Assembly (NCBI RefSeq): GCF_900109145.1
Contig: NZ_FNYY01000005.1
Span: 124,001 to 188,000 of the forward strand
Reading direction: 5' to 3'
Length of the DNA: 64,000 nucleotides
Source of the DNA: Marinovum algicola
Lineage (GTDB): Bacteria; Pseudomonadota; Alphaproteobacteria; Rhodobacterales; Rhodobacteraceae
Below are positions 1-9,240 of the stretch, one piece after another. The position numbers and the translations under genes are program-made. Positions within the stretch are counted from its first letter, which is position 1; each line of letters begins with the position of its first letter. The notes under the pieces are model-generated. The model was not told where the DNA came from. It did not search any database and saw only the letters and a list, made by a program, of their open reading frames with translations.

Positions 1-2
1 CC

Positions 3-332
3 CTGTTGAGCCAGGACGGCATCTACATGGACGACCTGCGCCCCGACATGGCCAAGCCCGACGTCTGGCGCCGTTTTGCCGAGGGCGCCCGCGGCCGCGC
101 CATCGCCGGGCTGGGCGGCGTGCGCGACCGGTCGTCGCTGGCACTGTCAGCGGGGCGGATGAAGCAGGATCCGATCTTCCGCGACGCGGCGCATCATTTC
201 CTGCGGGTCTATGACCGGGCGTTCCAGAGCTTTTCCGAACGCGCCTCGGATGCCGAGGTGGCGGCGTTTTCCAACACCCGGACCTCGCGCGCCTTCATGT
301 TGCTGGGCCGGGTCGCGGGGACGTTCGACTGA
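3..332 (+). CDS. 3' end of an unidentified protein gene (partial)
   Basis: The frame is open from the left edge of the window, so this is the C-terminal part of a longer gene. The visible 110 or so residues are charged and helix-like and end in AFMLLGRVAGTFD. I do not recognise the family. The last 50 codons lie inside a 312-bp tandem duplication, so a second copy of the gene's tail, including its stop codon, follows at about 494-644. The gene converges on the mobB-moeA fusion. Confidence 0.6.
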   Translation: MLSQDGIYMDDLRPDMAKPDVWRRFAEGARGRAIAGLGGVRDRSSLALSAGRMKQDPIFRDAAHHFLRVYDRAFQSFSERASDAEVAAFSNTRTSRAFMLLGRVAGTFD

Positions 333-487
333 CGGCTGATCCGGCTTGGGGCTGGTTATGCGGAGGCCCCGGATCGGGGTCCGGGGCGGGGGTCCTGAAA
401 TCCTCGCGTCCCGGGCCTGACCCGGGACCTCCTGGCCCCGCCACCGAGCGCGCCGGATCACATCTTGAAATTTCCGAATGGCAGAAG
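176..487. repeat. Tandem duplication, copy A
   Basis: This block is repeated almost identically at 488-800 (offset 312, becoming 313 after a one-base indel near 355). It holds the last 50 codons of the upstream gene, a GC-rich spacer with CCCGG/CCGGG palindromes, and a degenerate copy of the last few codons of the mobB-moeA gene (about 459-483). Only a handful of differences are visible, for example near 291/603, 355/668 and 467/779. Confidence 0.9.
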
Positions 488-800
488 CTTCCCCGACGCG
501 GCGCATCATTTCCTGCGGGTCTATGACCGGGCGTTCCAGAGCTTTTCCGAACGCGCCTCGGATGCCGAGGTGGCGGCGTTTTCCAACACCCGCACCTCGC
601 GCGCCTTCATGTTGCTGGGCCGGGTCGCGGGGACGTTCGACTGACGGCTGATCCGGCTTGGGGCTGGTTGACGCGGAGGCCCCGGATCGGGGTCCGGGGC
701 GGGGGTACTGAAATCCTCGCGTCCCGGGCCTGACCCGGGAGCTCCTGGCCCCGCCACCGAGCGCGCCAGATCACATCCCGAAACTTCCGAATGGCAGGAA
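488..800. repeat. Tandem duplication, copy B
   Basis: Second copy of the 312-313 bp unit. Its right end is the functional 3' end of the mobB-moeA gene and its left part is a disconnected copy of the tail of the gene at the left edge. The ancestral arrangement was therefore a simple convergent pair of 3' ends that duplicated head to tail. Confidence 0.9.
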
Positions 801-2546
801 CCGCACCGGATCGCCGACGGCGATCTCGGCCGCGCCATCGGGCAGTTCCACCAGCCCTTCGGCCCAACTCAGCCCGCTGATCCGGCCCGAGCCTTCGGAG
901 CCAAAGACCTCCGCTCGCCCCTCCCGCATCCTGGCGCGCAGGTATTCCCGCCGCCCCGGTTTCTTGCGCTTGGCGAACCCCGCCGGCACCTCGAAGCTCT
1001 GCGGTGCCGGCCAGTCGCCGCCGGCCAGCAGCGCGACCGCCGGGCGGGCAAAGATCAGCGCGCAGACCAGCGCCGCCACCGGGTTGCCCGGCAGGCCGAA
1101 GACCGGCACGCCGTGCCAGGTGCCAAGCGCCAGCGGCCGGCCAGGCTTGACCGCGATCCGCCAGAGCTGCATCGCCCCCGCTTCGCGCAGCAGCGCCGAC
1201 ATGTGGTCTTCGTCCCCCGCCGAGGCGCCGCCAGAGGTCAGCAGCACATCTGCCCGCCCGGCCGCGTCGTCGAGCCGGGCGCGCAGCGCGGCGCGGTCAT
1301 CGGGGGCAATCCCCAGGTCGACCGCCTCGACGCCCCAGCGCCGCGCCAGCGCCAGAAGCATCGGGCGGTTGGCGTCAAAAATCTGCCCGCCGCCCGCGGC
1401 GGCGCCGGGCGGCCGGATCTCGTCGCCGGTGGACAGCACGCCCAGCCGCAGCCGCCGCCGAAGCGGCAATGTCCCGTGGCCGACGGCCGCCAGCAGCGCC
1501 AGGTCGGCCGGGGTCAGCGGGCGCCCGGCACGCAACACGGTCGCGCCTTCGGCCACATCCTCGCCGGCGCGGCGGGCATTGGCGCCGCGTTTGAGCGGCC
1601 CGTTGAGGGCAATCTGCCGGCCGTCGGTCGTCACATCCTCTTGCAGCGCCACGCTGTCCACGCCCTCGGGAAGCGCCGCGCCGGTCAGGATGCGAAGGGC
1701 ATGGCCCGGCGGCACGGCGCCGGCAAAGGGCACCCCCGCCGCCGCCCGGCCTTCGACCAGCGGCAGCCGGGCCACGCCCGCGGGCAGCGGGCCGGCAAAG
1801 CCATAGCCGTCGACCGCCGAATTGGCCTGCGGCGGGTTTGCGCGGCGAGCGGTGAGATCTTGTGCGAGGATGCGGCCCTCGGCCGCCTCCAGCGGCTGCT
1901 GTTCGATGCCCACCACCGGGCGCAGGTTGGCACGCAGATGCGCCAGGGCGTCCTCCACCGGCACCCAGTCGACCCCGGCCGGCAGGGCAAAGCAATCGTT
2001 GCTGAGCGGCGGCGGGGCGAGGGGCGCTGCGTCCGCCGCAGGCGCCTCCTGCGCCACCAGCCCCACCTCGCGCAGGATGAAATCGGCAATGGCGGCGGTG
2101 TCGTCGAGGTGAAACACCGGCCGGTCGAGCGCTGGGGCGGCATCCGAGGCGACGGCGCGGATCGTCGGGTCGCCGGGCGCGATCAGCGGCTGGCCGGTGG
2201 CGGCGCGCTGGGCTTCGATCTTGGGGTGACGGTCGCGCTTGTAGCCTTCGACCAGCACCAGATCGCAGGGCGCGAGTTGCGTCAGCAGCGCCTCGAGCGG
2301 CGGCTCGCTGGCGCCACGCAGCTCGGTCATCAGCGCCACGCGGTTGCGCGAGGCCAGCAGAACCTGCGCCGCGCCGGCCTCGCGGTGACGGTGCGAATCC
2401 TTGCCCGGCTGATCGACGTCAAAGCTGTGATGGGCATGTTTCACCGTCGATACGGTAAAGCCGCGTCCGGTGATCTCGGACACCAGCCGCTCCATCAGCC
2501 CGGTCTTGCCCGAGTTTTTCCAGCCGGTCACGCCATAGAGTCTCAT
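771..2546 (-). CDS. moeA: MobB-MoeA fusion, molybdenum cofactor biosynthesis
   Basis: A 591-residue protein joins two molybdenum cofactor enzymes. Residues 1 to about 170 match MobB, the GTP-binding adapter for molybdopterin guanine dinucleotide synthesis, with the P-loop GWKNSGKT near residue 8. From about 190 onward it is MoeA, molybdopterin molybdenumtransferase, which inserts molybdate into adenylylated molybdopterin. Visible MoeA motifs include NSAVDGYGF, the TGDE segment, TSGGASAGDEDH and the PGNPVA segment. The start overlaps the mobA stop by four bases (ATGA), so the two are translationally coupled. The last codons lie in the 312-bp duplication. The fusion architecture is recognised in alphaproteobacteria. 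Confidence 0.93.
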   Translation of the reverse strand: MRLYGVTGWKNSGKTGLMERLVSEITGRGFTVSTVKHAHHSFDVDQPGKDSHRHREAGAAQVLLASRNRVALMTELRGASEPPLEALLTQLAPCDLVLVEGYKRDRHPKIEAQRAATGQPLIAPGDPTIRAVASDAAPALDRPVFHLDDTAAIADFILREVGLVAQEAPAADAAPLAPPPLSNDCFALPAGVDWVPVEDALAHLRANLRPVVGIEQQPLEAAEGRILAQDLTARRANPPQANSAVDGYGFAGPLPAGVARLPLVEGRAAAGVPFAGAVPPGHALRILTGAALPEGVDSVALQEDVTTDGRQIALNGPLKRGANARRAGEDVAEGATVLRAGRPLTPADLALLAAVGHGTLPLRRRLRLGVLSTGDEIRPPGAAAGGGQIFDANRPMLLALARRWGVEAVDLGIAPDDRAALRARLDDAAGRADVLLTSGGASAGDEDHMSALLREAGAMQLWRIAVKPGRPLALGTWHGVPVFGLPGNPVAALVCALIFARPAVALLAGGDWPAPQSFEVPAGFAKRKKPGRREYLRARMREGRAEVFGSEGSGRISGLSWAEGLVELPDGAAEIAVGDPVRFLPFGSFGM

Positions 2547-3172
2547 GACAGCAGTGCCTCCGCGTGCGCCAGATCCTCGGGCGTGTTGACGTTGAAAAAG
2601 GCCTGGCTGTCGGGGAAAAGCGCCTCGCGGCCACCGTGCCGGTCGGTCCAGAGCACAACCTTTTTCAGCCCCTCGTGCAATGCCGCGCGCAGGTCGTCGC
2701 GCAGGGCGACCGGCCAGAGGCCGAAGGTCGGGTGACGGATCAGGCCGGATTTCGACATGGATTTGGTCTCTTCCACGTCGCGCGGTGTGGCGGCGAGCAC
2801 CAGCGGATGGGCCTGGCCCCGGGCCTGCGCGCCGAGCCGCGCCACCAGGTCGGCGGGCAGAAAGGGCGTGTCGGCGGCGGCGGTGACGATCTGGTCGAAA
2901 CCGCGCGTCGCCGCGTGGTCCAACCCGGCCAGAACCCCGGCCAGCGGGCCGGCAAAGCCCGGGATCGTGTCGGCGACCACGGGCAGGCCAAGGCCCGCAA
3001 AGCGCGCCGGGTCGCCATTGGCATTGAGCACGATCTCGCTCACCTGCGGCTGCAACCGGGCGATCACATGGGCGAGGATCGTGGTGCTACCCAGCGGCAA
3101 CAGCCCCTTGTCGCCGCCGCCCATGCGCCTGGCCTGGCCGCCGGCAAGGATCACGCCCAGCGGCGCGCTCAT
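2543..3172 (-). CDS. mobA: Molybdenum cofactor guanylyltransferase MobA
   Basis: A 209-residue nucleotidyltransferase that joins GMP to molybdopterin to form the guanine dinucleotide cofactor used by formate dehydrogenases and related enzymes. The N-terminus has the nucleotide-binding signature LAGGQARRMGGGDKGLLPL. I chose the ATG at 3172, preceded by a GGAGG-type ribosome binding site about 8 bases upstream. An upstream in-frame start at 3316 would add 48 residues lying opposite fdhD with no MobA similarity. The gene lies 43 bases after fdhD in the same orientation. Confidence 0.93.
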   Translation of the reverse strand: MSAPLGVILAGGQARRMGGGDKGLLPLGSTTILAHVIARLQPQVSEIVLNANGDPARFAGLGLPVVADTIPGFAGPLAGVLAGLDHAATRGFDQIVTAAADTPFLPADLVARLGAQARGQAHPLVLAATPRDVEETKSMSKSGLIRHPTFGLWPVALRDDLRAALHEGLKKVVLWTDRHGGREALFPDSQAFFNVNTPEDLAHAEALLS

Positions 3173-3215
3173 CGGTGCGCCCCTCCGCTTTGCCGATCTC
3201 GTAGAGCCTCGGCCG

Positions 3216-4100
3216 TCATTGCCCGCCCCCCTTGCGCCGGTGCTTGCCGGGTTCCTCCGGCACGCTGTCGGGGTCGGCGTCCCAGGTGATGCGTTCTTCG
3301 CCCGACAGGCAGACAAAGCGCTTGCCGCGCATCCGCCCGATCAGCGTCAGGCCCACCTGCCGGGCAATCTCGACCCCCCAGGCGGTAAAGCCGGAGCGCG
3401 AGGCCAGCACCGGGATGCCCATATGCGCCGTCTTGATCACCATTTCCGAGGTCAGCCGGCCGGTGGTATAGAGGATCTTGTCGCCGCCGGCGACGCGCTC
3501 CTGCATCATCCATCCGGCGATCTTGTCGACCGCGTTGTGCCGTCCGACGTCCTCCATGTAGACCAGCGGGCGGTCCTGGTGACAGAGCACCGTGCCATGG
3601 ATCGCCCCGGCCTCGAGATAGAGCGACGGCGTGCGGTTGATCCGGGCCGACAGCGCATAGAGCCAGCTCGCGCGCAGCTCGGCCTCGGGCAGGGTAAGGT
3701 CTTCGAGCCCCTCCATCATGTCGCCAAAGACCGTGCCGACGGCACAGCCGCTGGTGCGGGTCTTCTTCTTGAGCTTGTCCTCGTGGCTGGTCTGGCGCGC
3801 GGTGCGCACCACGACCACCTCGAGATCGGCGTCATAATCGACCCCGGTCACCACGTCTTCGGAGCCGAGCATCGCCTGATTGCGCAGAAAGCCCAGCGCC
3901 AGATATTCGGGATAATCGCCGATCGTCATCGCGGTGACGATTTCCTGCGAGTTGAGATAGATCGTCAGCGGCCGCTCCTCGACCACCGATATTTCCTGCG
4001 CCTGGCCGGCATGATCGACACCGCGCACCACCCGCGTCAGACGCGGGGCCGAGGGATCGGGGGCGATCAGAAAGGGGGCGGCATCTGGTGCGGTCGGCAA
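3216..4100 (-). CDS. fdhD: Formate dehydrogenase sulfurtransferase FdhD
   Basis: A 294-residue FdhD family protein, which carries sulfur from a cysteine desulfurase to the molybdenum cofactor of formate dehydrogenase. Family features visible are VRTARQTSHEDK, GVDYDADLEVVV, DVGRHNAVDKI and the C-terminal AWGVEIARQVGLTLIGR. The usual paired-cysteine loop (CGxCG in Escherichia coli) is here SGCAVGTVFG, with one cysteine. Position next to mobA and the mobB-moeA fusion fits a molybdenum cofactor operon. No formate dehydrogenase structural gene is in the window. Confidence 0.92.
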   Translation of the reverse strand: MPTAPDAAPFLIAPDPSAPRLTRVVRGVDHAGQAQEISVVEERPLTIYLNSQEIVTAMTIGDYPEYLALGFLRNQAMLGSEDVVTGVDYDADLEVVVVRTARQTSHEDKLKKKTRTSGCAVGTVFGDMMEGLEDLTLPEAELRASWLYALSARINRTPSLYLEAGAIHGTVLCHQDRPLVYMEDVGRHNAVDKIAGWMMQERVAGGDKILYTTGRLTSEMVIKTAHMGIPVLASRSGFTAWGVEIARQVGLTLIGRMRGKRFVCLSGEERITWDADPDSVPEEPGKHRRKGGGQ

Positions 4101-4152
4101 TTGCGTCTCCCGGCGTCTCTTAGTAGGGCTTGCGCGAACCTAGGATGAAGCC

Positions 4153-4866
4153 ATGCAACCCTCCACCCCCAAACGCGATTTCTGGCGCGGGATGCGCGAC
4201 GGCGCGCCCTTTATTCTCGTCATCATCCCCTTTGGCGGGCTGTTCGGCGTGGTCGCCACCGAGGCCGGGCTCAACGTCTTCGAGGCGCTGACCTTTTCCA
4301 TTGTGGTGATCGCCGGCGCGGCGCAGTTCACTGCGCTGCAACTGATGGTCGAGGATGTGCCGCTGTTGATCGTGCTGATCTCGGCCCTGGCGGTCAACCT
4401 GCGGATGGCGATGTATTCCGCCGCGCTGACGCCGCACCTGGGCGCGGCGCCGGTCTGGCAGCGCGCGCTCTGCGCCTATTTCACCATCGATCAGAGCTTT
4501 GCCACCAGCCAACTCACCTTCGAACGCGAGCCGGACCTGCCGGTCGCCAACAAGGTGGCCTATTTCCTCGGCACCGCCTTGGCGGTGTCGCCGCTGTGGT
4601 GGGTGGCCACGGTGGTGGGGGCGTTGCTGGGCAAGAGCGTGCCCGAGTGGATGGCGCTCGACTTTGCCATTCCGATCACCTTCCTGGCGCTGCTTACGCC
4701 GATGCTGCGCACATTGCCGCATGTGATCGCGGCGCTGGTGTCGATCGTGGTGGCGCTGGTCTTTGCCTTTCTGCCATACAACCTTGGCCTTCTGGTCGCG
4801 GGTGTCGCCGCGATGATGGCCGGGGCCGAGGCCGAGCGACGGCTGACCCGGAGAGCGGCGGCATGA
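4153..4866 (+). CDS. azlC: AzlC family branched-chain amino acid permease
   Basis: A 237-residue inner membrane protein with several hydrophobic segments, matching AzlC, the large subunit of a two-component exporter of branched-chain amino acids and their analogues. The N-terminal region has GAPFILVIIPFGGLFGVVATEAGL and the conserved AAQFTALQLM and NLRMAMYSA segments. It is divergent from fdhD with about 50 bases between start codons. The stop overlaps the azlD start as ATGA, which supports a functional pair. Confidence 0.92.
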   Translation: MQPSTPKRDFWRGMRDGAPFILVIIPFGGLFGVVATEAGLNVFEALTFSIVVIAGAAQFTALQLMVEDVPLLIVLISALAVNLRMAMYSAALTPHLGAAPVWQRALCAYFTIDQSFATSQLTFEREPDLPVANKVAYFLGTALAVSPLWWVATVVGALLGKSVPEWMALDFAIPITFLALLTPMLRTLPHVIAALVSIVVALVFAFLPYNLGLLVAGVAAMMAGAEAERRLTRRAAA

Positions 4867-5189
4867 TCACCACGGTCGAGATCTGGGTGGCGATCATCGT
4901 CATCGGGCTGGGCAGCTTCCTGCTGCGGTTCAGCTTTACCGGCCTTGTCGGCGGACGCAATCTGCCGGCCTGGGTGCTGCGGCACCTGCGCTATACGGCG
5001 GTGGCGCTTCTGCCGGGGCTGGTGGCACCGCTTGTTGTCTGGCCGGCGGCCACGGGTGGCACCCCGGATGCCCCGCGTATGGTCGCCGCCGCGGCCACGA
5101 TCCTCGTCGGGCTGGCCACACGCAACGTGCTGGCGGCGATCGGGGCCGGGGCGGCCGGGCTCTATCTCACGCCCTATCTGGTGGGGTAG
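4863..5189 (+). CDS. azlD: AzlD family small permease subunit
   Basis: A 108-residue, very hydrophobic protein of the AzlD family, the small partner of AzlC. It has three to four predicted membrane segments and the family pattern GLGSFLLRFSF near the start, followed by LRHLRYTAVALLPGLVAP. The ATG overlaps the azlC stop codon, a strong argument for this start over longer alternatives in other frames. Confidence 0.9.
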   Translation: MITTVEIWVAIIVIGLGSFLLRFSFTGLVGGRNLPAWVLRHLRYTAVALLPGLVAPLVVWPAATGGTPDAPRMVAAAATILVGLATRNVLAAIGAGAAGLYLTPYLVG

Positions 5190-5238
5190 GGCGCGGGCCG
5201 GGCCCGCGCGGCGCGCTAGTCAATCTTAACGCGTGGCG

Positions 5239-5868
5239 TCATTGGCTCCGCCGGGCGCGCTGTTCGGCGTCGAATTCCGCAATCGCCTCGGATTTGTCAT
5301 CCGAATCGTTTTCCCTCAGGGTGCGCGTCGTCACGCCGGGCAGCTTGGCGAACTGATCGCTGAGACTGTTGGGAAAGAATGTCGGCCGGATGCTTTCGAA
5401 CCCCGGCAGTTGCCGCAGCAGCCGGCTGGTGGCCTGGCTGCAAAAGGCCTGTGACACCGCGCCATTGTCGAGCGCCAGTTGCAGTGCCTTTTCGGCGGTC
5501 GCGGCATCGACCTCGATCCGCTGGATCACCACGTGAAAGGTTTCACGAGCGTGAGCGCGGGCATAGAAATCGGCGATTCGCGGGGTGACGCCGAACAGCA
5601 CGTCGCCCCGCTCGGCAATATCCGGATGCTGGACCGATCCGGCGGGATCAAAAATCACCCGCTGCGACCCGTTGATCATCAGGCTGGTATGCGCGCCGGC
5701 CCCGGTCTTGTTGCTGACCATCGTATAGAGCGTCAGCGCCGGCGGCCCGTCATGACGATAGGCGGCGCGCTGCACCACCTCGAGATCATCGTACCGGGTG
5801 CGATCCGGCGCGGCGCCGCAGCCGCCCAGAACGGCGAGGCCCAGACAGGCCGCAATCAGCGTTTTCAT
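5239..5868 (-). CDS. Putative lipoprotein of unknown function
   Basis: A 209-residue protein with a clear lipoprotein signal: a positive start, a hydrophobic stretch and the lipobox VLGGC at residues 13-17. The mature part contains a His in GAGAHTSLMI and a Cys in SQAFCSQATS, an arrangement that recalls papain-like hydrolases, but I cannot assign a family. It reads leftward and is 22 bases downstream of the oxidase subunit IV gene, so the two may be cotranscribed. Confidence 0.8.
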   Translation of the reverse strand: MKTLIAACLGLAVLGGCGAAPDRTRYDDLEVVQRAAYRHDGPPALTLYTMVSNKTGAGAHTSLMINGSQRVIFDPAGSVQHPDIAERGDVLFGVTPRIADFYARAHARETFHVVIQRIEVDAATAEKALQLALDNGAVSQAFCSQATSRLLRQLPGFESIRPTFFPNSLSDQFAKLPGVTTRTLRENDSDDKSEAIAEFDAEQRARRSQ

Positions 5869-5890
5869 AAGTCAGGCCCCGGCCGCAGCG

Positions 5891-6025
5891 TCAGGTGTTG
5901 AAGATCGCGAGGAACAGCAGGATCAGGATCGTGGCCACCACCACCCGGATCGTGGCCGTGACGAACCCGTTGAAGGTTTCTTCCTGAACGGTGATGTCCA
6001 TCTCGCCGTGCTTGTGATCAGCCAT
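5891..6025 (-). CDS. aa3-type cytochrome c oxidase subunit IV
   Basis: A 44-residue protein. The N-terminal half is polar (MADHKHGEMDITVQEETF) and the C-terminal half is one membrane helix. This is the layout of the small bacterial subunit IV of aa3-type cytochrome c oxidase. An AGAGGA ribosome binding site lies 9 bases before the ATG. The oxidase core genes are not nearby, which is usual for this subunit in alphaproteobacteria. Confidence 0.88.
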   Translation of the reverse strand: MADHKHGEMDITVQEETFNGFVTATIRVVVATILILLFLAIFNT

Positions 6026-6104
6026 CTGTCGTAGTCCTCTGAACTGGTTTGCCCGAGGATGTAGCGGATTCCCGCAGGGGTGTCACGCCTCCATCGGCGC
6101 GCGA

Positions 6105-6587
6105 TTATGTCGCTTCCGGCGACTCTTCGCGGGTGGCATCCTCGAGCCTCTGCGCCAGCCGGAAACCGATCCGCCGGGGCTTCTCGGCCTCGACCAGCTT
6201 GGGCAGGGCCCGCAGCAAGACATTGAGTTGGCTGATATGCTGGACAAGCTGGGTGCGGATGCCCTGCGGGTCGGTGCCGTAGAATGTGATGATGTCAGGA
6301 TCGAAGAATCCCATGCCCTCAATCCGCAATACACCGGCCTGCGACCCGGTGAACCCCATCGCCACCTCATGCGCATTGTCGAGATCGGCCTCGAAGTCGC
6401 GGATATAGAGAACCAGCCGCTCATAGGCCCATTCCGCCGGGCTTTTCCGGGCCACCGGCTTGTCGGTGACACAGCCGTCCGGCGTGGCCCCGCCCTTGCG
6501 GCTGTCATCGGCATAAACCTCGATGCGACGGGGCAGGGCGGCGGCCTCATAGGCCTCGGCGGTGGTGGAAATTTCGGTCTCGTCCAT
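6105..6587 (-). CDS. DUF6173 family protein
   Basis: A 160-residue soluble protein that I recognise as a Rhodobacterales family of unknown function. The conserved centre has SPAEWAYERLVLYIRDFE, VAMGFTGSQAGVLRIEG and GFFDPDIITFYGTD. The start at 6587 gives the usual MDETE opening; a longer frame from 6644 would add residues overlapping the Lrp gene. It follows the Lrp regulator by 13 bases in the same direction. Confidence 0.8.
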   Translation of the reverse strand: MDETEISTTAEAYEAAALPRRIEVYADDSRKGGATPDGCVTDKPVARKSPAEWAYERLVLYIRDFEADLDNAHEVAMGFTGSQAGVLRIEGMGFFDPDIITFYGTDPQGIRTQLVQHISQLNVLLRALPKLVEAEKPRRIGFRLAQRLEDATREESPEAT

Positions 6588-6600
6588 GGGGCCTCTGGCG

Positions 6601-7059
6601 TTAAAGCGGGAGTTCGGTGGTGTCCTTGATGTCTTCCATAACAAAGCTGGCAGAGATATCCGAGACCGGCACCATCGCGATCAACTTCTTGTAAAACGCG
6701 TCATAGGCCGGCACGTCGGCGACCCGCACCCGCAGCACGTAATCGAGTTCGCCGGTCATCCGGTGAGCGCCGGTTATTTCCGGCAGCAGCCGGACGGCGC
6801 GGCCGAATTTCTCCATCCAGTCGGCGTCATGAGCATTGGTGCGCACCATGACAAAGGCCTGAAGCGGACAGCCGGCGCGCGCCGGATCCAGCAGCGCCAC
6901 CCGCTTGCGGATCACGCCGCGCGCTTCGAGATTGCGCATCCGCCGCCAGCAGGCATTGCGCGACAGCCCGGCGGCGGCAGCCAGATCATCCATGCTCTGG
7001 GTGGCGTCGCGCTGCAATGCGGTGAGGATTTTGAGATCGAATGGGTCAAGGTCGGCCAT
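6601..7059 (-). CDS. Lrp/AsnC family transcriptional regulator
   Basis: A 152-residue regulator with an N-terminal winged helix (DPFDLKILTALQRDAT, then LAAAAGLSRNACWRRMRNLEARGVI) and a C-terminal ligand-binding domain containing GELDYVLRVRVADV. Such proteins usually respond to an amino acid and often control a divergent neighbour. The divergent gene here encodes a small DUF6356 protein. I chose the ATG at 7059; an in-frame ATG four codons upstream is also possible. Confidence 0.9.
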   Translation of the reverse strand: MADLDPFDLKILTALQRDATQSMDDLAAAAGLSRNACWRRMRNLEARGVIRKRVALLDPARAGCPLQAFVMVRTNAHDADWMEKFGRAVRLLPEITGAHRMTGELDYVLRVRVADVPAYDAFYKKLIAMVPVSDISASFVMEDIKDTTELPL

Positions 7060-7164
7060 GGCTGGGATCATGTCCCAATGCCGGGCCGATGTGCAATGAA
7101 TTTCGGGATCTCCTCTCACGCCCGCAGGGCTAGCCTTGGGCAAACGCACCTTACGGAGAGACCC

Positions 7165-7383
7165 ATGTCTGCACAGAACGGCCCGATGGCCTTTTTCACC
7201 GCCCATCCCGCCTCGGTCAACGAGAGCTATTTCCAGCACATGCGCTTTGCCCTGGGCTTTGCCGGGCTGCTGGTGCTGGCGGCGGGGGCCGCGCTGGTGC
7301 ATGCGGTGTTTCCGGCGCTGTGCGAGACAACGGCCAGCCGGCTGGTGCGCCGGATGCATGACCGGCTGACACGCCGGCACTGA
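7165..7383 (+). CDS. DUF6356 family small membrane protein
   Basis: A 72-residue protein with one membrane segment (FALGFAGLLVLAAGAALVHAVFPALC). The opening FFTAHPASVNESYFQHM and the CETTASR motif match a small family common in alphaproteobacteria with no known function. A GGAGAG ribosome binding site precedes the ATG. It is divergent from the Lrp gene and may be its target. Confidence 0.82.
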   Translation: MSAQNGPMAFFTAHPASVNESYFQHMRFALGFAGLLVLAAGAALVHAVFPALCETTASRLVRRMHDRLTRRH

Positions 7384-7521
7384 GCCGATTTTCCCGGCGA
7401 CGGCCCCGATTTTCGTCTCACGATGACGTGAAATCGCCGATAAGGGGATATCTAGAACCGCTGCATTGCCTGTTTACTGCCTGCAAACTAGGGTGTCTGA
7501 CAAGCCAATGAGGAGCAGCGG

Positions 7522-9240
7522 GTGACAGCGAACAGATTTGGATGGATCGTGGCATGGGGCCTGGCGCTTGCCACTGCGGCGCCGGTTTCGGCGGCAACCC
7601 TGTCGGGGGCCTATCTGGCCGCGCGTCAGGCCGGGTATCAGACGGATTTCCGGGCGGCGGCCGATTATTACGAAAAGGCCCTGTTCCTCGACCGCGAAAA
7701 TCCCAGCCTGATCGAGGCGGCCGGCGCCGCCCGCCTGTCGCTGGGCGAGGTCGATCGTGCGATTGATCACGCGCGCAAGCTCGAAGAGATGGGCATTCGC
7801 TCGCAACTGGCGCAGATGGCGCTGACGGCGGGCCATGCCCGCGACGGCCGCTACGGCGATATCCTCGGCATGATCGACGACAGCCGCGGCATCGGCCCGC
7901 TGGTCGACGGGCTGCTGGTGGCCTGGGCCAAGCTGGGGCAGGGCGACATGAGCGCCGCCCTGGTGGCCTTTGACGAGGTTGCCAACGAAAAGGGGCTGGG
8001 CAGCTTTGCCGCCTATCACAAGGCGCTGGCGCTGGCCTCGGTCGGCGATTTCGAGCGCGCCGAGGAAATCATGTCGGACGAGACCAGCGGCGGCGCCCTG
8101 CTGACCCGTCGCGGCATCGTTGCGCGGGCCCAGGTGCTGAGCCAGCTCGGCCGCAACGCCGAGGCCGCCGAGCTGATGGACGCAAGCTTCAACGCGCGCC
8201 TCGACCCGGGGCTGAGCGCGCTGCGCGAATCGCTCGAAGGCTCCGCGCCGGTGGGCTTTGATATTGTCAGCTCGCCGCGCGAAGGCATGGCCGAGGTCTT
8301 TTACACCATTGCCGGCGCGCTCGAGGGCGAAGCGGGCGACGATTACACCCTGCTTTATACCCAGATCGCCGAATATCTGCGCCCCGATCACATCGACGCC
8401 ATCCTGCTGACCGCGCAGCTGATGGAGGATCTGGGCCGCTACGAGCTGGCCGTCGCCACCTATGAACGGGTGCCCGAGGACGATCCGGCCTATCACGCCG
8501 CAGTTCTGGGCAAATGCGATGCGCTGCGCGCTTCGGGCAAGGTCAAGGACGCGATCACCGAACTCGAGGCCCTGGCGGTAACCCATGGCGACCTGCCGGT
8601 GGTGCATGTCTCGCTTGGCGATCTCTATCGCGGCGAGGCCGATTACGAAGCCGCCACCTCGGCCTATGACAAGGCGGTGGCGCTCTATGGCGAGCCGACC
8701 AAGGCGCAATGGTTTGTGTTTTTCGCCCGCGGCATCGCACAGGAGCGGCGCGGCGAATGGGCCAGCGCAGAGGCCGATTTCCGCCGCGCGCTCGATCTCA
8801 GCCCGGATCAGCCGCAGGTGCTGAACTATCTAGGCTATTCGCTGGTGGAAAAGCGCCAGAAGCTCGATGAGGCGCTGGCGATGATCGAACGCGCCGTCGA
8901 CATGCGGCCGAACTCCGGGCATATCGTCGACAGTCTCGGCTGGGTGCTCTATCGCCTGGGCCGCTATGACGAGGCGGTGGGCCACATGGAACGTGCCGCC
9001 GAGCTGATGCCGGTGGATCCGGTGGTCAACGATCACCTGGGCGACGTCTATTGGGCGGTGGACCGCAAGCTCGAGGCGCGGTTCCAGTGGCACCGGGCGC
9101 TGAGCTTTGTCGATCCCGATGACCCCGATGGCGAGGCCGATCCCGAGCGCATCCGCCGCAAGCTGGAGCTTGGCCTCGACGCCGTGCTGGCCGAGGAAGG
9201 CGCGCCGCCGCTCGAGGTGGTGGAGAATGGCGCCAACTGA
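7522..9240 (+). CDS. Secreted tetratricopeptide repeat protein
   Basis: A 572-residue protein with a cleavable signal peptide ending near VSAATL and repeated helix pairs. The clearest TPR units are in the last third ([60 protein letters not shown]). It probably acts in the periplasm or at the inner face of the outer membrane as a scaffold. The start is GTG at 7522 behind an AGGAGC site. The 3' end overlaps ispE by 14 bases. Confidence 0.88.
   Translation: MTANRFGWIVAWGLALATAAPVSAATLSGAYLAARQAGYQTDFRAAADYYEKALFLDRENPSLIEAAGAARLSLGEVDRAIDHARKLEEMGIRSQLAQMALTAGHARDGRYGDILGMIDDSRGIGPLVDGLLVAWAKLGQGDMSAALVAFDEVANEKGLGSFAAYHKALALASVGDFERAEEIMSDETSGGALLTRRGIVARAQVLSQLGRNAEAAELMDASFNARLDPGLSALRESLEGSAPVGFDIVSSPREGMAEVFYTIAGALEGEAGDDYTLLYTQIAEYLRPDHIDAILLTAQLMEDLGRYELAVATYERVPEDDPAYHAAVLGKCDALRASGKVKDAITELEALAVTHGDLPVVHVSLGDLYRGEADYEAATSAYDKAVALYGEPTKAQWFVFFARGIAQERRGEWASAEADFRRALDLSPDQPQVLNYLGYSLVEKRQKLDEALAMIERAVDMRPNSGHIVDSLGWVLYRLGRYDEAVGHMERAAELMPVDPVVNDHLGDVYWAVDRKLEARFQWHRALSFVDPDDPDGEADPERIRRKLELGLDAVLAEEGAPPLEVVENGAN

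Noticed and set aside
1113-2735. A 540-codon open frame opposite the mobB-moeA fusion
   Set aside because: Long antisense frames are common in GC-rich DNA. The residues are Arg/Gln/Gly-rich with no family pattern, while the opposite strand has clear MobB and MoeA motifs.
2757-4148. A 463-codon open frame opposite mobA and fdhD
   Set aside because: It is antisense to two well-supported genes and has no ribosome binding site or recognisable domain.
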